DNA of 64,000 nucleotides from Acanthamoeba lenticulata (taxonomy: Eukaryota > Discosea > Longamoebia > Acanthamoebidae), in contig NAVB01000035.1 of assembly GCA_002179805.1 (NCBI GenBank), positions 1 through 64,000 of the forward strand. The letters run 5' to 3'. This document shows, in pieces, positions 1 through 12,300 of this stretch. Below the pieces are notes generated by a model. The model was not told the origin of the DNA and searched no databases. It was given only the letters and a program-made list of their open reading frames with translations. Each line of letters starts with the position of its first letter. Within the stretch, counting starts at the first letter, position 1. The position numbers and the translations under genes were made by a program.

Positions 1-2500
1 GTGGAAGGGTACTTGGGGGCTGGGGTTGCAGAGTAGGCAACCAGTGTGGGCGATCAACGAGATGGACTGGATTCGCACGGGGCGGTTGATGGTGAGCTGC
101 TGGCCTATGGGATAGCGATTGTCGCCTAACACTCTCAACGTGTCAAGGACCGAGTTGGCCACCAATGTCTGCGCACAAGGCGAAGCTGAGGTCGATGGTG
201 TTGGCGAGGGGCAAGGAGTGACTGTTGGCGTCGGCGTCGGCGAGGGGGAGCGACTGGCCGTGGGTGTAGGCGAATGGCTAGGAGTGGCCGTCGTGGACGG
301 CGTGGGTGAAGCAGACCCGGCGCAGCCCAAGGCCGCCACGAGGATGGGGTGGCCTGCTTGCCCGTCCACCCCGACCGAGCACAACACCGACTCCTCGTCG
401 CACGGCAGCACCGTGAGCGCTACCGCCACGTCGGTGGGCGAGTCGACGACAAGCCACACGCGAGTGCCGGCCTCGACTCGAGCGCCGCCCGGCGTGACAG
501 CCACAAACTGGTGCATAAAGAGTCCTGGTACGAGTTCGTCAGCCGTCGGCATGTACGGGGCGACGGCGAACGCGCCACTGGGCAGTGGCTCGCCCAGCGT
601 GCCGGCGGTATCCGCGTAAAAGCCCACGCGCGAGATGACGGACTCATCCAGCTTGCCTTCTGTGACACGTCAAGGAACACGTGAGTGGTTTGCTCGGGCG
701 GTGGGTGTGTATAGCGGACAGACAAAGAGAGAGAGAGAGAGAGAGTGGAACAAACCGTATTGGGCAGCAAGCGTGATTGTCTGAATTCGGGCCGGCCGGT
801 TGACGGTGAACCGCTGGGTGATGGGGTATTCGCTCCATAAGTGAGGGCCATAGCCCGAGTAGGCCGCCAACGTTTGCGCGCAAGGCGAGGGTGAGGCCGA
901 CGGCCTTGTGGGGCTCACTGAAGGCGTTCGTGTCGGCGTTGGCGAGGGTGACGCGGGTCCGGCGCAGCCCAAGGCCGCGGCAATCATGGACTGTCCCACG
1001 AGTCCACACCGACCGAGCACAAAGCCGCCGTTTCATTGCAATGCGCGGTGGTGAAAACGGTCACCACATCCGTGGGCGAATCGATGACAAGCCACGCGTC
1101 CGTGCCGGCATCGAGCCGTACGCCGCCCGCCGCGACGGCCACAAACTGGTGCCTCATGTTGCCCGGCCGGCTGTCGTCGGGTGTCGGTTCGTCTGCGCTA
1201 AACGTCAAGTCTCCGCCGGGCAGCAGCTCGCCCGGCGCGCCACCAAGTGTGCTTGACACACTGGCGTTGTGACTGTAAAATCCCACCCGCGAGATGACAG
1301 ACGAGTCCAGTCGTGCTCCTGTTGCATGGCAACCTTCTGTGATCAGCAGTTGAACTATTAATTTGGGGTCGGGGAGCAGGTTTTGCAACCGTATGAATAG
1401 ATTATAGTGATGGACCGAATCTGCGTGGGGCGGTGGATGCGGAGCTTCTGCTCCACGGGATATCGGTTCGTTCCCACACGAGTACCGAAGCTTGTCATCA
1501 ACGCGTCCCCGCAGGGTGAGGGCGAGGGCGATGGGGTGACAGAATTCGACGGCGAGGTCGACGATGATGGTGACGCGGAGGAGGAGGGCGATTGCGACGG
1601 CGAGCCAGACGGAGTCGGTTCGGGGCTTTGAGGACACGCCAGGAACCTCGCTTTGACGGCCTGCGTGGTGCTCACGATGAACGAGCCTTCAACACCACCA
1701 TCAGGCAGGAGCAATTCGGTGGCCACAATGGCCGCGTGGACTGATGGGGAACTGCGCGGCCCGAGCACGAGATCGACATTCGGATACACGCCCAGCGTTA
1801 TCTGGAGGAAGTAGTCCGTGTTGGCTTGCAACACGACTGGCGCCTCCAAGGGCAGAACAAACTCGGCCCAATACTTCCCGCTGGGCAGCAAGGCGCCTGT
1901 AGCGCCGTCAAACCCAATCCAAGCTTCCCCCAGCACTGTGCCAGGCTGGCCATTCTCGTCCACCGTGCGGATCTGCCCAACGGTTGCTGTTAAAAAAAAA
2001 TAAACAAAAACAAAAAACAAAAACAAAAAAACAAAAACAAAAAAACAAAAAAACTAAACCTGAGAGATGTTTAAACCAATTTTTTAAATGTGTACGTTTA
2101 AAGATATAGATATTAGATCGATATAGATATAGGTTCGCATCTCTTCATTTCGTTGATAGAGAAACATTGGTAGATTTAAAAGTCAAAAAATAAAAGGAGA
2201 AAGCAAAATAGGTACTTGCATCACAGTGCCCTCACCACCAACACGGAGAAGCTCTTCAAACCAAAGTAGCTCAAAGGCAACACCCCATAGAAGCAGTGGC
2301 TCAGCTCCAGCGACAGTGAAGCGCTGTTGTGTGGGACCTTGGCTGGTGGTTGGATTGGCCACATTGTCCAAGCTGGTTGTTGACGTCTGGCCGAGCAAGC
2401 ACAGACGTGATGGTGAGGGTGAAGGGGATTCTGTCTGCGCTCGAAGCCCAGAGAATTGAAGAGATAATAAACAAATGGTGAGTAGGACGTAGAGTCTCAT
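1..2500 (-). CDS. Secreted tandem-repeat protein with Ser/Pro/Thr linkers (5' part; 3' end outside window)
   Basis: The ATG at 2500-2498 opens a clear signal peptide (MRLYVLLTICLLSLQFSGL, then RAQ), so the product enters the secretory pathway. At least three copies of a domain of roughly 170 residues follow. Each copy has a motif like RFTVNRPARIQTITL, an ISRVGFY motif, a core like MHQFVAV..GG.R..AGT..WLV.DSPTDV, two or more Cys, and then an S/P/T-rich linker such as SPSPTPTRTPSVSPT. Intron 1 fits 1987-2235 (A-rich on the plus strand). Later introns sit at the same place in each repeat: phase 1, donor G|GTT, and where visible the next exon opens AAGG. That implies growth by exon/domain duplication. 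The left edge of the window lies inside such an intron. I do not recognise the family. A surface or matrix protein with mucin-like spacers is an inference. Confidence 0.7.
725..745. repeat. (GA)n microsatellite in an intron
   Basis: A short GA run lies inside an intron of the secreted repeat gene; it reads (CT)n on the sense strand and acts as a polypyrimidine stretch upstream of the acceptor. Similar runs recur at 2701-2723 and 3854-3875 in the adjacent debris. Confidence 0.85.
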
Positions 2501-2740
2501 CTTGGTTTGACGCTGTCACTGGTGCTGCACCACAAAAAAGGTAGACAGATTTTCCTTTTTCTTTCTTTGAGGTGTCAGAAGCTCAACCATGCTGGAGCAG
2601 TCGACATTAGGTTTTCTCCATACCCAGCTTGATTGCTGTGTAGAGGAGGTGAGTATGTGTACAATTAAGTAATGTGAGACAACTATAGGCTTTGGGAGGG
2701 GGAGAGGGAGAGAGAGAGAGAGGACAGGTGCTGTACGTTG

Positions 2741-2880
2741 GCCGACGCCGACGGCAACAGTCACTCCTTGCCCCTCGCCGACGCCGTCGGCCTCAGCCTC
2801 GCCTTGTGCGCAGACAAGGGTGGCCAACACTCGGTCCTTGACACGTCGAGGTGTTGGGTGACAATCGCTATCCCGGCGAA
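2741..2880 (+). pseudogene. Inverted partial copy of the neighbouring repeat gene
   Basis: This plus-strand stretch closely matches the reverse complement of about 105-245, which is part of the minus-strand repeat gene (P/T/S linker, then the SPCAQT...VLDTL region). Small indels, such as two extra bases near 2833, break the reading frame. A (GA)n run just upstream (2701-2723) also resembles the intron of the parent gene. It is therefore a decayed inverted fragment, not a working exon. Confidence 0.75.
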
Positions 2881-3225
2881 CCGGTGTGCTACGTTGCAGG
2901 GCAGGACGCGTCCCACATTCCCAATTCGGACAAGGACTGCGCGGGCCTGTGCAACGGCACGGCTGTGGTGGACTACTGCGGCCAGTGCGCTGGGCAGGAC
3001 GAGGCGCGAGTTCAACGCGGACAAGGACTGCGCGGGCCGGTGCTTCGGGCAGCACGTCATCACGGACCCGGCCTGCTCCTGCCTGGCCGGGCAGCTCGAC
3101 CAGGGCTTCGTGTGCGGCGGCAACGACACGCAGTGCGCCGGCTGCGACGGCATCATCTAGTCGGGCACTAAGCGGGACTATTGTGGCGTGTGCGGCGGCA
3201 ACAACGGTGTGCTGCTTCCTGCCCT
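2881..3225 (+). pseudogene. Broken Cys-rich extracellular-repeat gene fragment
   Basis: Plus-strand translation gives NSDKDCAGLCNGTAVVDYCG and QCAG in one frame (about 2925-3000). In another frame come FNADKDCAGRCFGQHVITD and CSCLAGQLDQGFVCGGND, then an in-frame stop at about 3160, then RDYCGVCGGNN. These D-K-D-C-A-G-x-C / D-Y-C-G-x-C-G-G units are typical of Cys-rich extracellular repeats seen in secreted proteins of many protists. The frame change near 3001 and the stop mark it as a pseudogene. It joins directly to the inverted fragment before it, so the locus is a mosaic. The parent gene is not in this window. Confidence 0.7.
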
Positions 3226-4311
3226 TTGCCCAGACCTCGGTGACCATCGGCGACTTTGAAGCGATCATCCTGCGCAACGTGCTCGAGACCGGCGAGTCGT
3301 TGGCCATCACCAACCTGCACACGGGCTACGCGTGCACGCCGGTACCACACGACACGACACGGGTGACGACGACAATGACACCTTTTGCCGGGGATGGGGG
3401 CAGTGAAGCGATGGGTTTGGCTTCCAGCCAACCTGGCACACTAGGAGCCATCAGATTATCATCATCATCGTCATCCTCATGAGCCCTGAAGGATTGGGGT
3501 CAATGACTAAGTAGACGCACGATCTAAACCATGCGACTCTCCTTCTGGCACCGCTCATCCTGGAGACGCAGCTTGTACTGGAGGTTCTTCTCGGCCATTG
3601 GTAAAGCAGGGCGTAGTGCCTGTGGTAGACGTAGGTCTCTGGTGGCAACTTGCCAGCATGCCGGCGCCGTGCTCTGCACCTCGATCCCTACAACCATCGA
3701 CCTTGGAACTTCATCGAGCAGATGGGCTCGCGGGAGGCGCGCTGGGCTTCCAGGACAGCTAGGCCGGGGCTCGGTGCAAGACGGCTCCAGGCGCCTGGCC
3801 TACCACAGGACCGGGACGTCAGGGCTGGCGACCAACCTTATTCGGACACACAGCTCTCTCTCTCTCTCTCTCTCTTCATCGCCCAGCTCAAGTCGTACGC
3901 CGTCGAGATCGCCGACAGCTTCTCGTGATAGAATTGAAATAAATACGTTACGGCGCAGGACGGCACGTTGGCGAGGGTATGTTCGTGACGGCTAGGTCAG
4001 ATGCTCACCTGTCGCTTTGGGAGATGTCACCAATTTGTGCATCAAATGTACAACCTCTCTTATATTGATTATGTGGGAGGAACGAGGCAACACAACAACG
4101 TTGACAGCTAATCAGCTCGTTCCGCGAACCCTTTTGCCGTGGACCGCAAGTCAGAGCGTCAAACGGCTATTGGCCGGGCCTTTTATCAATATCCCATCTC
4201 CAGAAAGAGACCACAGGCCCTTTCATTCGATTGGTTGTGACTAATTGGGTCCAAGCGACCGCGGTTTTCGGTGACACTGGTTGACAGCAGTTGCATAAGT
4301 ACATCTTCTCA
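3226..4311. other. Mosaic intergenic debris, no intact gene recognised
   Basis: About 1.1 kb between the Cys-rich relic and the 3' end of the next minus-strand gene. The minus strand has a short peptide start MAEKNLQYKLRLQDERC at about 3598-3527 that stops after 24 codons, probably a coiled-coil fragment. The plus strand has a possible 3'-terminal exon ending KSYAVEIADSFS at 3928, just before an AATAAA signal at about 3938 and just after a (TC)n intron-like tract at 3854-3875. Other short ORFs have no recognisable homology or splice structure. It looks like a graveyard of duplicated gene pieces. Confidence 0.45.
3854..3875. repeat. (TC)n microsatellite
   Basis: A run of TC dinucleotides in gene debris, similar to the intronic (CT)n tract of the flanking secreted repeat gene. 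It may be the polypyrimidine tract of a dead intron. Confidence 0.8.
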
Positions 4312-7300
4312 TCAGAGGCTCTCTTCACCATCGGCGTCGTCGAGTGCGTGGTGAAGGTCGAGCTCAGATTTCGCCACACGCATCTGGCTTCTGCGCCACA
4401 TAACGATGGACGCCACGACGATGACGCCCACCACAAGCGCCACGGCCACGGGAATCGCCACGGCCGTGGCCACGATCAAGGCCGTGTTGTCGTCACTTCC
4501 GCCACTCCCGCCGGCTTGCGTTGAGCCGGAGAGGAGCACGCCGAGCGAGAGGCTCGGGTCGTACTCGAGTGACTGCTTGAACGCCGGCAGCTCCAGCTCC
4601 AGCCGCAGCTGCGATTGAGACGTCACCACCACCGCACTTGCGCTGCTGTTTCCGCCCGACGTGGAACTTGAGTTGACGAAGACCAGGTTGTGGGTGAGGC
4701 GGGCGTAGAGGCCATCGACCAGGGCCACGTCAAACACCTCCACCGCCACCACCACGCCACCGCTTGTAGTGGCCGATGTGCTGTTATCGGTGGCGAGACG
4801 GACGAGGTAGGTGGTCATGTCGCGCTTGGGCGTGTCGCTCTTCTTGATCACCTCCACGCCCCGTCTTCCCAGAGAGCCGTTGTTGGAAGCTTGCGAGAGA
4901 AGCGCCACAAGGTCGTATTGCAGCTTGAAGCCCGTGTCGGATGATGTCGTGTTGCTGTCTGATGAAGAGGACGAGGGCGAGGACGAGGAGGTGAAGTTGA
5001 GGGACCACTTGACCGATCCAGCCCCCACGGCAAACTCCGTCCCGGCAAAGGACGCCGTCGACGCCTGCCGGTGAAAGGTGAACGTCTGCGCGAGGCTCGT
5101 CGAGTTGTCCAGGGCAGCCTCGTAGATCCACGTCGTTGAATTGCTCTTGTTGCTGCCGGACGACGATGTGTCGTTGACCTGGCGCACGGTGTACGCAGTG
5201 GGCGTGAGAGATGAGCTGTTGCCAGCTTCACCGCCACTGGGGGCGATCACGTTGGCCAGACTCAGCGTCACGCCCACCTCGGCTTGACCGTTGTTGTTGT
5301 TGTTGTTTGAATTGCCGCTGTTCGTGTCTGGCGGCTCCGCAGTAAGCGAAACGACTCGAGGAAGGAAATGTAGTGTGGGGCCCATACCAGATGTCGTGGA
5401 GCCGCCGACAGAGACGGAGGGAGTCGAGTTGCTGAAGGTGGCTGTCGTGTTGACCACGCGCGTCGGTGCCACCACAGCTGGCGTCGACGATGGCGACGGC
5501 AGAGGACAATCATCTGTTGATGTTTTGGGTCATGTTAAGAGTACCGTTTTAATTTTTCAATTCATGATAAAGCATCGAACCTCGAGTGGCAGCGCCAGCT
5601 GCAGCAGAGAACGTGATGCTCGTTGTGTCCTGCACCTGCGCACAACACGTGCTCACTTGGCCGCACACAAATCCTGCAGCCCCCAATCAGTCAGTCCACC
5701 ATCAGCAACCTTGCAAGAAGAACTATGATCCAGGGGCAGAAGAGGAGCGTGCCCTTGGTGAGCGCCGTAGAGGAGCCCTGGGCCACAGTGTTGATGGTGA
5801 AGTTGTTGCGCAGGTACCACGCTCCGCCGTTGCTCATGTCCAGCCCTGCTCCTCCCCCGCCCAAGTCCAGGTCAGCTTCCCCCCGCGTGTGTGCATGTGG
5901 TAGTGTAGTGTCGCAGCGCACCGGTGGCGTTGCCCTGGATGGTGATGGTCATGCGTCCGAGCTGCTGCCACAAGGCCGACGAGAGGAGAGACACGCCGGC
6001 GCCATCGCTCACGCGAATGGTCGTCGTTTGGTTTTGGATCCAATTCTTGGTGCGTCCTTCCACAAAAAGTACGCCTGACCACATCATTTTTTTATACGAT
6101 TTAATACATGATCTAATATAATAGTGAAGTAGATATCGTATTGGAGAATGCAACATTATTTTATTTCTATTAATAAAAACGTGTGAAGCTTGGTTGGACG
6201 ACGCACCAGCAGAGCGGGCTTGGGAAAGTGCGGTGGAGCCCGTGATGTTGATGTCCAGCCGGCCGTCCTGCTGGATCGTGCCGCCGGCGATGTACACACC
6301 CGCGCCATTGGTGGCCACAATCGTGGTGTTGCCGTTATTGGTAGAGATCCATGTCCCTGCTATGTACACGCCACTGCCTGTCGCCGTGCAAGAAAAATCA
6401 GATGAGATCAAGAAATTATAATTCAAATAACATTACTTTTAAAATCCTTCTCAAGATAAAAGAGGGGTCGTCGTGCCGAAAGAAGGTAGAGTGGTGTTGA
6501 CGCGGAGGATGGCCTGGCTTCTTTGCTCCCACACACCGCCGCGGGCGATAAGCACGGCTGTCACGTTATAAATCAGCAAACAAGACACAAGCATATTGGC
6601 AGCAGCTTGTCTGAGGCACAGACGTCCGAATCTCATCATCACCATCACCATCACCATCATAATCTGCGCGGGGAAAAGGCAGGGCAGCAGCACCTCTCTG
6701 CCCAACGGTGAGTTGCGCGGGACTGTATTGTTCCCACGTGCTGCCGTTGGAGAGCACTACTCCAAGTGAGGCCGTGGTCGCCTCCAGCGAGCCTCGTTGA
6801 AGCCACTTGCACATGGACGACGTATTGCAGGAGGTAAATTGCACGCCAGCTGTCGAAGAGATGGTCGAGGCTTGCGTGGGCGCGCCGATGATCACGTTGG
6901 CGCGTTGGTCCCACGTGCCCCCAGCGGAGATCGACACCACTAGTGGTGATCACCACGCCGCCAGCTAAAGTCAGAAGCGTGGTCCTGCAAGCCGTCATCT
7001 ATCAAGAAGTGTGGTCGATACCAGGTGCGTCGTTGTTGACCATGGTCGCGGTCACTTGGCCCAGGGCGGTCCAATTGCCTCCCTGAACAAAGACACCTGC
7101 GAAGAAGCAGAAGCAGAAGAAGAAGAAGAAGAAGAAGACAGCAGACGCGGTGCGTGTTGAGAACGGGAGCGAGAATGGCTTGGCGCGGAGAGTGCAGCGA
7201 GATGGTACCGGTACAGTGGTCCAGGTTGAAGCTGAGAGGCGTGCGTTGGATCCAGCTGGCTCCCCCATACATCAACACGCCTGCCACAACCAGCATTTGC

Positions 7301-9209
7301 CGGGAGACGATCAGCACCACACAACCTTATTGGCGACAGCACACACAGGAGGGGCAGTCGTGCCAGCGCCGTTGCTACTGCATCTAATGGATGTGGCGCC
7401 CGATTGAATCCACAATCCGTTTTGACGATAAAACAAAACTCCTACGTATACCCAAAGGGATTATTGGTAAGTTACACGGTAAACTTGACGAGACAAACAA
7501 CAACAACAACAATAGCTGGCCTTCACGTGCCTCTGCCAGCAGTGATGTTCATGTCGATCGCACCGCTCTGAAGCCACAAGCCCGCATCGTTTAACGAAAC
7601 GCCTGCACCCCACCAACGCATGTTTGGGTTCAGTGTTGAACACAAAAGGCAGCATTCTTTGAGCAAAGAAGAAGTGCAAACCAAGGGTAGAGTTGTCCAC
7701 ATGGAACTCGGCATCACCGGTCTGATTCCAGGTCCCCTCCGCACTGAAGTGCAAACCTGAACTCGGGTACGGGGGCCACCACCATCACGATCAGCGCACG
7801 GTGCAGCGTATGGAGCAGAAGAAAGAGAGGAAGCACGAACCAATTCCGTTCTCTGTGGTCCGGAAGCTGGCCGAGCCGTCTTGCTGCCAGGTGCCGCCGG
7901 CGGTCACAAAGGTCACGCCTGTTGCGTTGTCGCAGCGGGCGTTGAACACGCCTGTCGACTGCGTGACCCATGTGGAAAGCTCATACAGGCTCACGCCTTA
8001 ATGTGGGCCACAAGGGATGGAATGATGGTCAACTTGAGAACCAATAGAATAAATGCCGTATCACAGGAACAACAAGCAGACATACCGCCACAATGAGAAA
8101 GCTGGAGGTTGGTCTCGGCATGTTGTATCCACGTCGCGTTGTCGAGCATCACGGCTGCAGAAGTTCACAACCGCACGTTTCAACAAATCAATCGAAGAGA
8201 CACCATGCATGCATGGAGGAAAGCACACCAGTCGGGCCCGTCGAGGTGATGTGAACAGGCGCGGACTGCGTCCACTGTGACGACGGCTTGAGAGTGACCA
8301 GCGTGACTGTTTACAATGAGTGATTGGAGCCTCGTGAGGACAAAAAGACGTGGACAGGCCAGAGATGTGTAATGGGGAGAGAGAGAAAGGGCCTCGTGCA
8401 ATAGACGCTGGCGTTAGCGTAGCTTGTGATGGTCAAAGCGCCCGTCTGCTCCCAAACAGCAAACTCTCCAAGCGACATACCTGATGACGTTTGTGTGTTT
8501 CATAACCGGGTGAGCTTGAATGACTACCGATGAAAGTGCAACGGGGGAAGCACCAATGGTGGCGTTGATGATGCTTAGATTGGCGGCTTGCGTGAAACTC
8601 GCGTTGTCGGACAGCGTAAGCATACCGCCTGCAAGTGCAACCATCAACACCAGGTAGCGGCCAAGCTTGAAAGTTGACAAAAAGAAAGATGGAACACGCA
8701 CAGTCCTCAATCACGAGCTCACCAGGCCCCACGATCGTCAAATTGTTCTGGCCTTGCAAAGAGAGCCACACGCAAACGCCAACCGGGGATGCCCCGGCGC
8801 CCATGCCGCGAATGATGGTTTGCCCTTGCAACCTTTTCATTGGCAAGGATAAAAGTTGAACATAAAATAATATTAGTATCATCCTTTCAGCAAGAAGGAA
8901 ACAAAAGGGAGGTGTCAGGGAGGAGTACCGTAGCAGCACAGAGTAAGAAACAGAGGTCATGTACTCACCAGTGTACACACCTGATTCGACCTCGATCTCT
9001 TGTACTGCGGCATTGTCAAGCGTCGAGCTGATGGAGGCTCCAGTAGGAGAGACGACGGTCGCTGGAAACAAAGCTTAGGGAACAGTTCAGCACAACAACC
9101 TCGACCTTTTTTTTTGGCAAAAATGGGCTTGTCAAACTGCCGCACCCGTCGCTCGCGCGGCCACCACGAAGAGGACGAGCACAAGACAGAGGCTGCCTCC
9201 GTGTGTCAT
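4312..9209 (-). CDS. Type I membrane protein with about twenty G-x-W-x-Q repeats, copy A (predicted beta-helix ectodomain)
   Basis: The start at 9209 gives a signal peptide (MTHGGSLCLVLVLFVVAARA). The N-terminal unit (ISSTLDNAAVQEIEVESG, then VYTGE) and the next exon (QTIIRGMGAGAS, QNNLTIVGPGELVIE) read like the start of a right-handed beta-helix. Many rungs of about 25-35 residues follow, each with a motif such as GGTWDQ, GGVWEQ, STWVTQ, GTWNQTG or ASWIQ and many N-x-S/T sites. Many rungs have their own exon. The last exon (4312 to about 5515) encodes a Ser/Thr/Asn-rich stem, one transmembrane helix (TALIVATAVAIPVAVALVVG onward), a basic stop-transfer and a short acidic tail ending EESL. A surface receptor or adhesin is inferred from fold and topology; no ligand is known. 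Its paralogue lies just upstream, head to tail. Confidence 0.75.
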
Positions 9210-9394
9210 CGTGTTAGGCTTGTGTACGAATAACTCCTCTCTAGCCCGCAAAGTTTCCTCTACACAAGCCCTGTTTAATCTGCACTTAAACGGGGTTCGT
9301 GGAACTTAGAAGTAGTGCGCAAATACTTGCCCTGCACAGCATGGAACTTGAAAAACGTGTCAGGCCACGCCAATGACAATTTTATTATTCCTCA

Positions 9395-12300
9395 TCAGAG
9401 GCTCTCTTCATCGCTGTTGGTGAGCGCGTGGTGGAGGTCGAGCTCTGATCTCTTCTCGCGTCTGCGCCACAACACAATGGACGCCACGATGATGACGCCC
9501 ACCACAAGCGCCACGGCCACGGGAATCGCCACGGCCGTGGCCACGATCAACGCCGTGTTGTCGTCGCTTCCGCCACTCCCGCCGGCTCGGGTCGAACCCG
9601 AGAGGAGCACGCCGAGGGAGAGGCTCGGGTCGTACTCGAGTGACTGCTTGAACGCCGGCAGCTCCAGCTCCAGCCGCAGCTGCGACTGTGTCTTCACTGC
9701 CACGGCACTTCCACTTCCATTTCCACTCGTAATGGTGGAGTTGACGACGACCAAGTTGTGGGTGAGGCGGGCGTAGAGGCCATCGACCAGAACCACATCA
9801 AACACCTCCACCGCCACCACCACGCCAGCGCTTGTAGAGGCCGATGTGCTGTTGTCGGTGGTGGCGAGGCGGACGAGGTAGGTGGTCATGTCGCGCTTGG
9901 GCGTGTCGCTCTTCCTGATCACCTCCGCCCCTGCTGATATCCCCAATCCGTTGTTTGTGGCTTGAGAGAGGAGCGCCACGAGGTCATATTGCAGCGTGAA
10001 CCCAGGTGATGCCGTCGTGCTGTTATCAGATGAAGAGGACGAGGGCGAGGACGAGGAGGTGAAGTTGAGGGACCACTTGACCGTCCCGGCCCCCACGGCA
10101 AACTCCGTCCCGACAAAGGACGCCGTCGACTCCTGCCGGTGAAAGGTGAACGTCTGCGCAAGGCTCGTCGAATTGCCCAACGGGGCCTCGTAGATCCACG
10201 TCGTCTCGTTGCTCTTGTTGTTGCTACCATCGGAGGAGCCGTTGACCTGGCGCGCCGAGTAGGTGGTCGGTGTGACCGACGACCCGTTGCCGGCTTCGCC
10301 GCCGGTGGGGGCGATCACGTTGGTCAGGCTCAGCGTCACGCCCACTTCCGCCTGGCCGTTGTTGTTTGAGTTGCCGCTGTTCGTGTCTGGCGGCTCCACA
10401 GTAAGCGAAACGAAACAAGATGACCAGTCTTTCAGCACGTACCCGACGTCGTGGAGCCGCCGACAGAGACAGAGGGAGTCGAGTTGCTGAAGGTGGCCGT
10501 TGTATTGACCACGCGCGTTGGTGCCACCACGGCCGGAGTTGACGATGGCGACGGCAGAGGACAATCATCTGTTGGTGTTTTGAATTTGTGCAATTTTTAG
10601 TGTTTGTTCTTTGTGGTTGTGAAATAAATGCTGAAGCTACATACCTCGGGAGGCGGCGCCAGCTGCAGCAGAGAACGTGACGCTCGTCGTGTCCTGCACC
10701 TGCGAGCAGCACGTTCGCAACTGGCCGCACACAAATCCTGCCACCCACAATCACGGTACATGCATCAGCCTGCGTGAAGCTATTGTATTAAGCCTGATTC
10801 TGTACTATTGTATTAAAAGAATAAAATAAGAAAAATCATAAAAAAAAAATAGGCGTACCCTTGGTGAGAGCCGTCGAGGAGCCTTGGGCCACAGTGTTGA
10901 TGTTGAGATTGTTGCGCAGGTACCACGCTCCGCCGTTGCTCATGTCCAGCCCTGCTCCTCCCCCGCCCAAGTAACAGATCAGCCCCTGCGGCCGAGCAAG
11001 AGTGCGTTGCGGCGCACCGGTGGCGTTGCCCTGGATGGTGATGGCCATTCGTCCGAACTGCTGCCACAAGGCCGATGAGCTGAGCAACACGCCAGCGCCA
11101 TCGCTCACGCGGATGGTCGTCGTCTGGTTTTGGTTCCACAAATTGAGACCGCGTGCCTCCTCGAAACTCACGCCTGGTCCAACCACAATTTTTACATATT
11201 TTTAATAATAAAAACAAAACAAAAAGCCTAAAGATACATATGAAGCGTGGTTGGACGACGCACCGGCGCAGCGGGGTTGGGAAAGTGCGGTGGAGCCCGT
11301 GATGTTGATGTCCAGCCGGCCGTCTTGCTGGATCGTGCCGCTGACAACGTTGACTCCCACCCCGCTGGAAGCCACAATCGTGGTGTTGCCGTCCCGGGTT
11401 GATCTCCACTTGCCGCCATCCAAGTGCACGCCATAGCCTGTCATGCAATACAAATCAGATAACATGAAAATTGTAGGAAAATCATGATAAAATAGAGCGG
11501 CGTGCCGAAATGAGAGGGATTGGTGTTGACGCGGAGGATGGCCTGGCTCCGTTGCTCCCACACACCGCCTTGCTCGACGTGCACGGCTGTGTGATCACCG
11601 GCGGACAGGACACAAGCGATACACATGTAATTGTCAGTCCGAGGCACATCATCAACGCCAAGGCAAGGAGGGTGAACGCAGCAGCACCTTTCAAGCCAAC
11701 CGTGAGTACCACGGGACTGCTTTGTTCCCACGTGCTGCCGTCCGAGAGCACCACGCCAAGTGAGGACGTTGTGGCTTCAAGCGCGCCTCGTTGAAGCCAC
11801 TTGCACGGGAACGACGCATTGCAGGAAGTAAACAGCACGCCAGCTTCCGAAGAGCCGTTCGAGGCTTGCATGGCTTCGCGGATGATTACGCGTGCACGTT
11901 GATCCCACGTGCCCCCGGCCGAGATCGACACCACTAAGTTGTCATCGCTGGTCATAAGTTCTATTGAAGAAAGACTATCTCGTGGTGGTGGTGGTGACCA
12001 ATACCGGGAGTGATGTTGGTGACCATGGTCGCAGTCAGTTGCCCCTCATTGGTCCAATTGCCTCCCTGAACAAAGACTCCTGCGCAGATGTCAACAACAA
12101 GACCAGACAAGAAACACAAGCGGTGAGGTTGGCGATGTGATCAGAAGCGAGAGCAAGAATGTAGAGATGGTACCGGTACAACTGTCTAGGGTGAGGCCGA
12201 GAACCGTGCGTTGAACCCAGTCGCCGCCTCCCTCCATCACCACGCCTGTCGCCCGGGGTCAATGGTCATCATTTGCGAGTGAATGTGAGCAGTCGCACGA

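Noticed and set aside
4017..4244. Plus-strand 75-codon frame
   Set aside because: No homology, no codon bias like the real exons, no regulatory context; it lies in debris.
6639..6661. Plus-strand poly-His stretch (His run in a 62-codon frame)
   Set aside because: It is the antisense of a (GAT)n-like stretch within an intron of the W-Q-repeat gene; no gene structure around it.
9585..9600. tRNA T-loop-like GGTCGAACCC
   Set aside because: It lies within a coding exon (Gly-Ser-Thr-Arg codons) and no acceptor stem or anticodon arm surrounds it.
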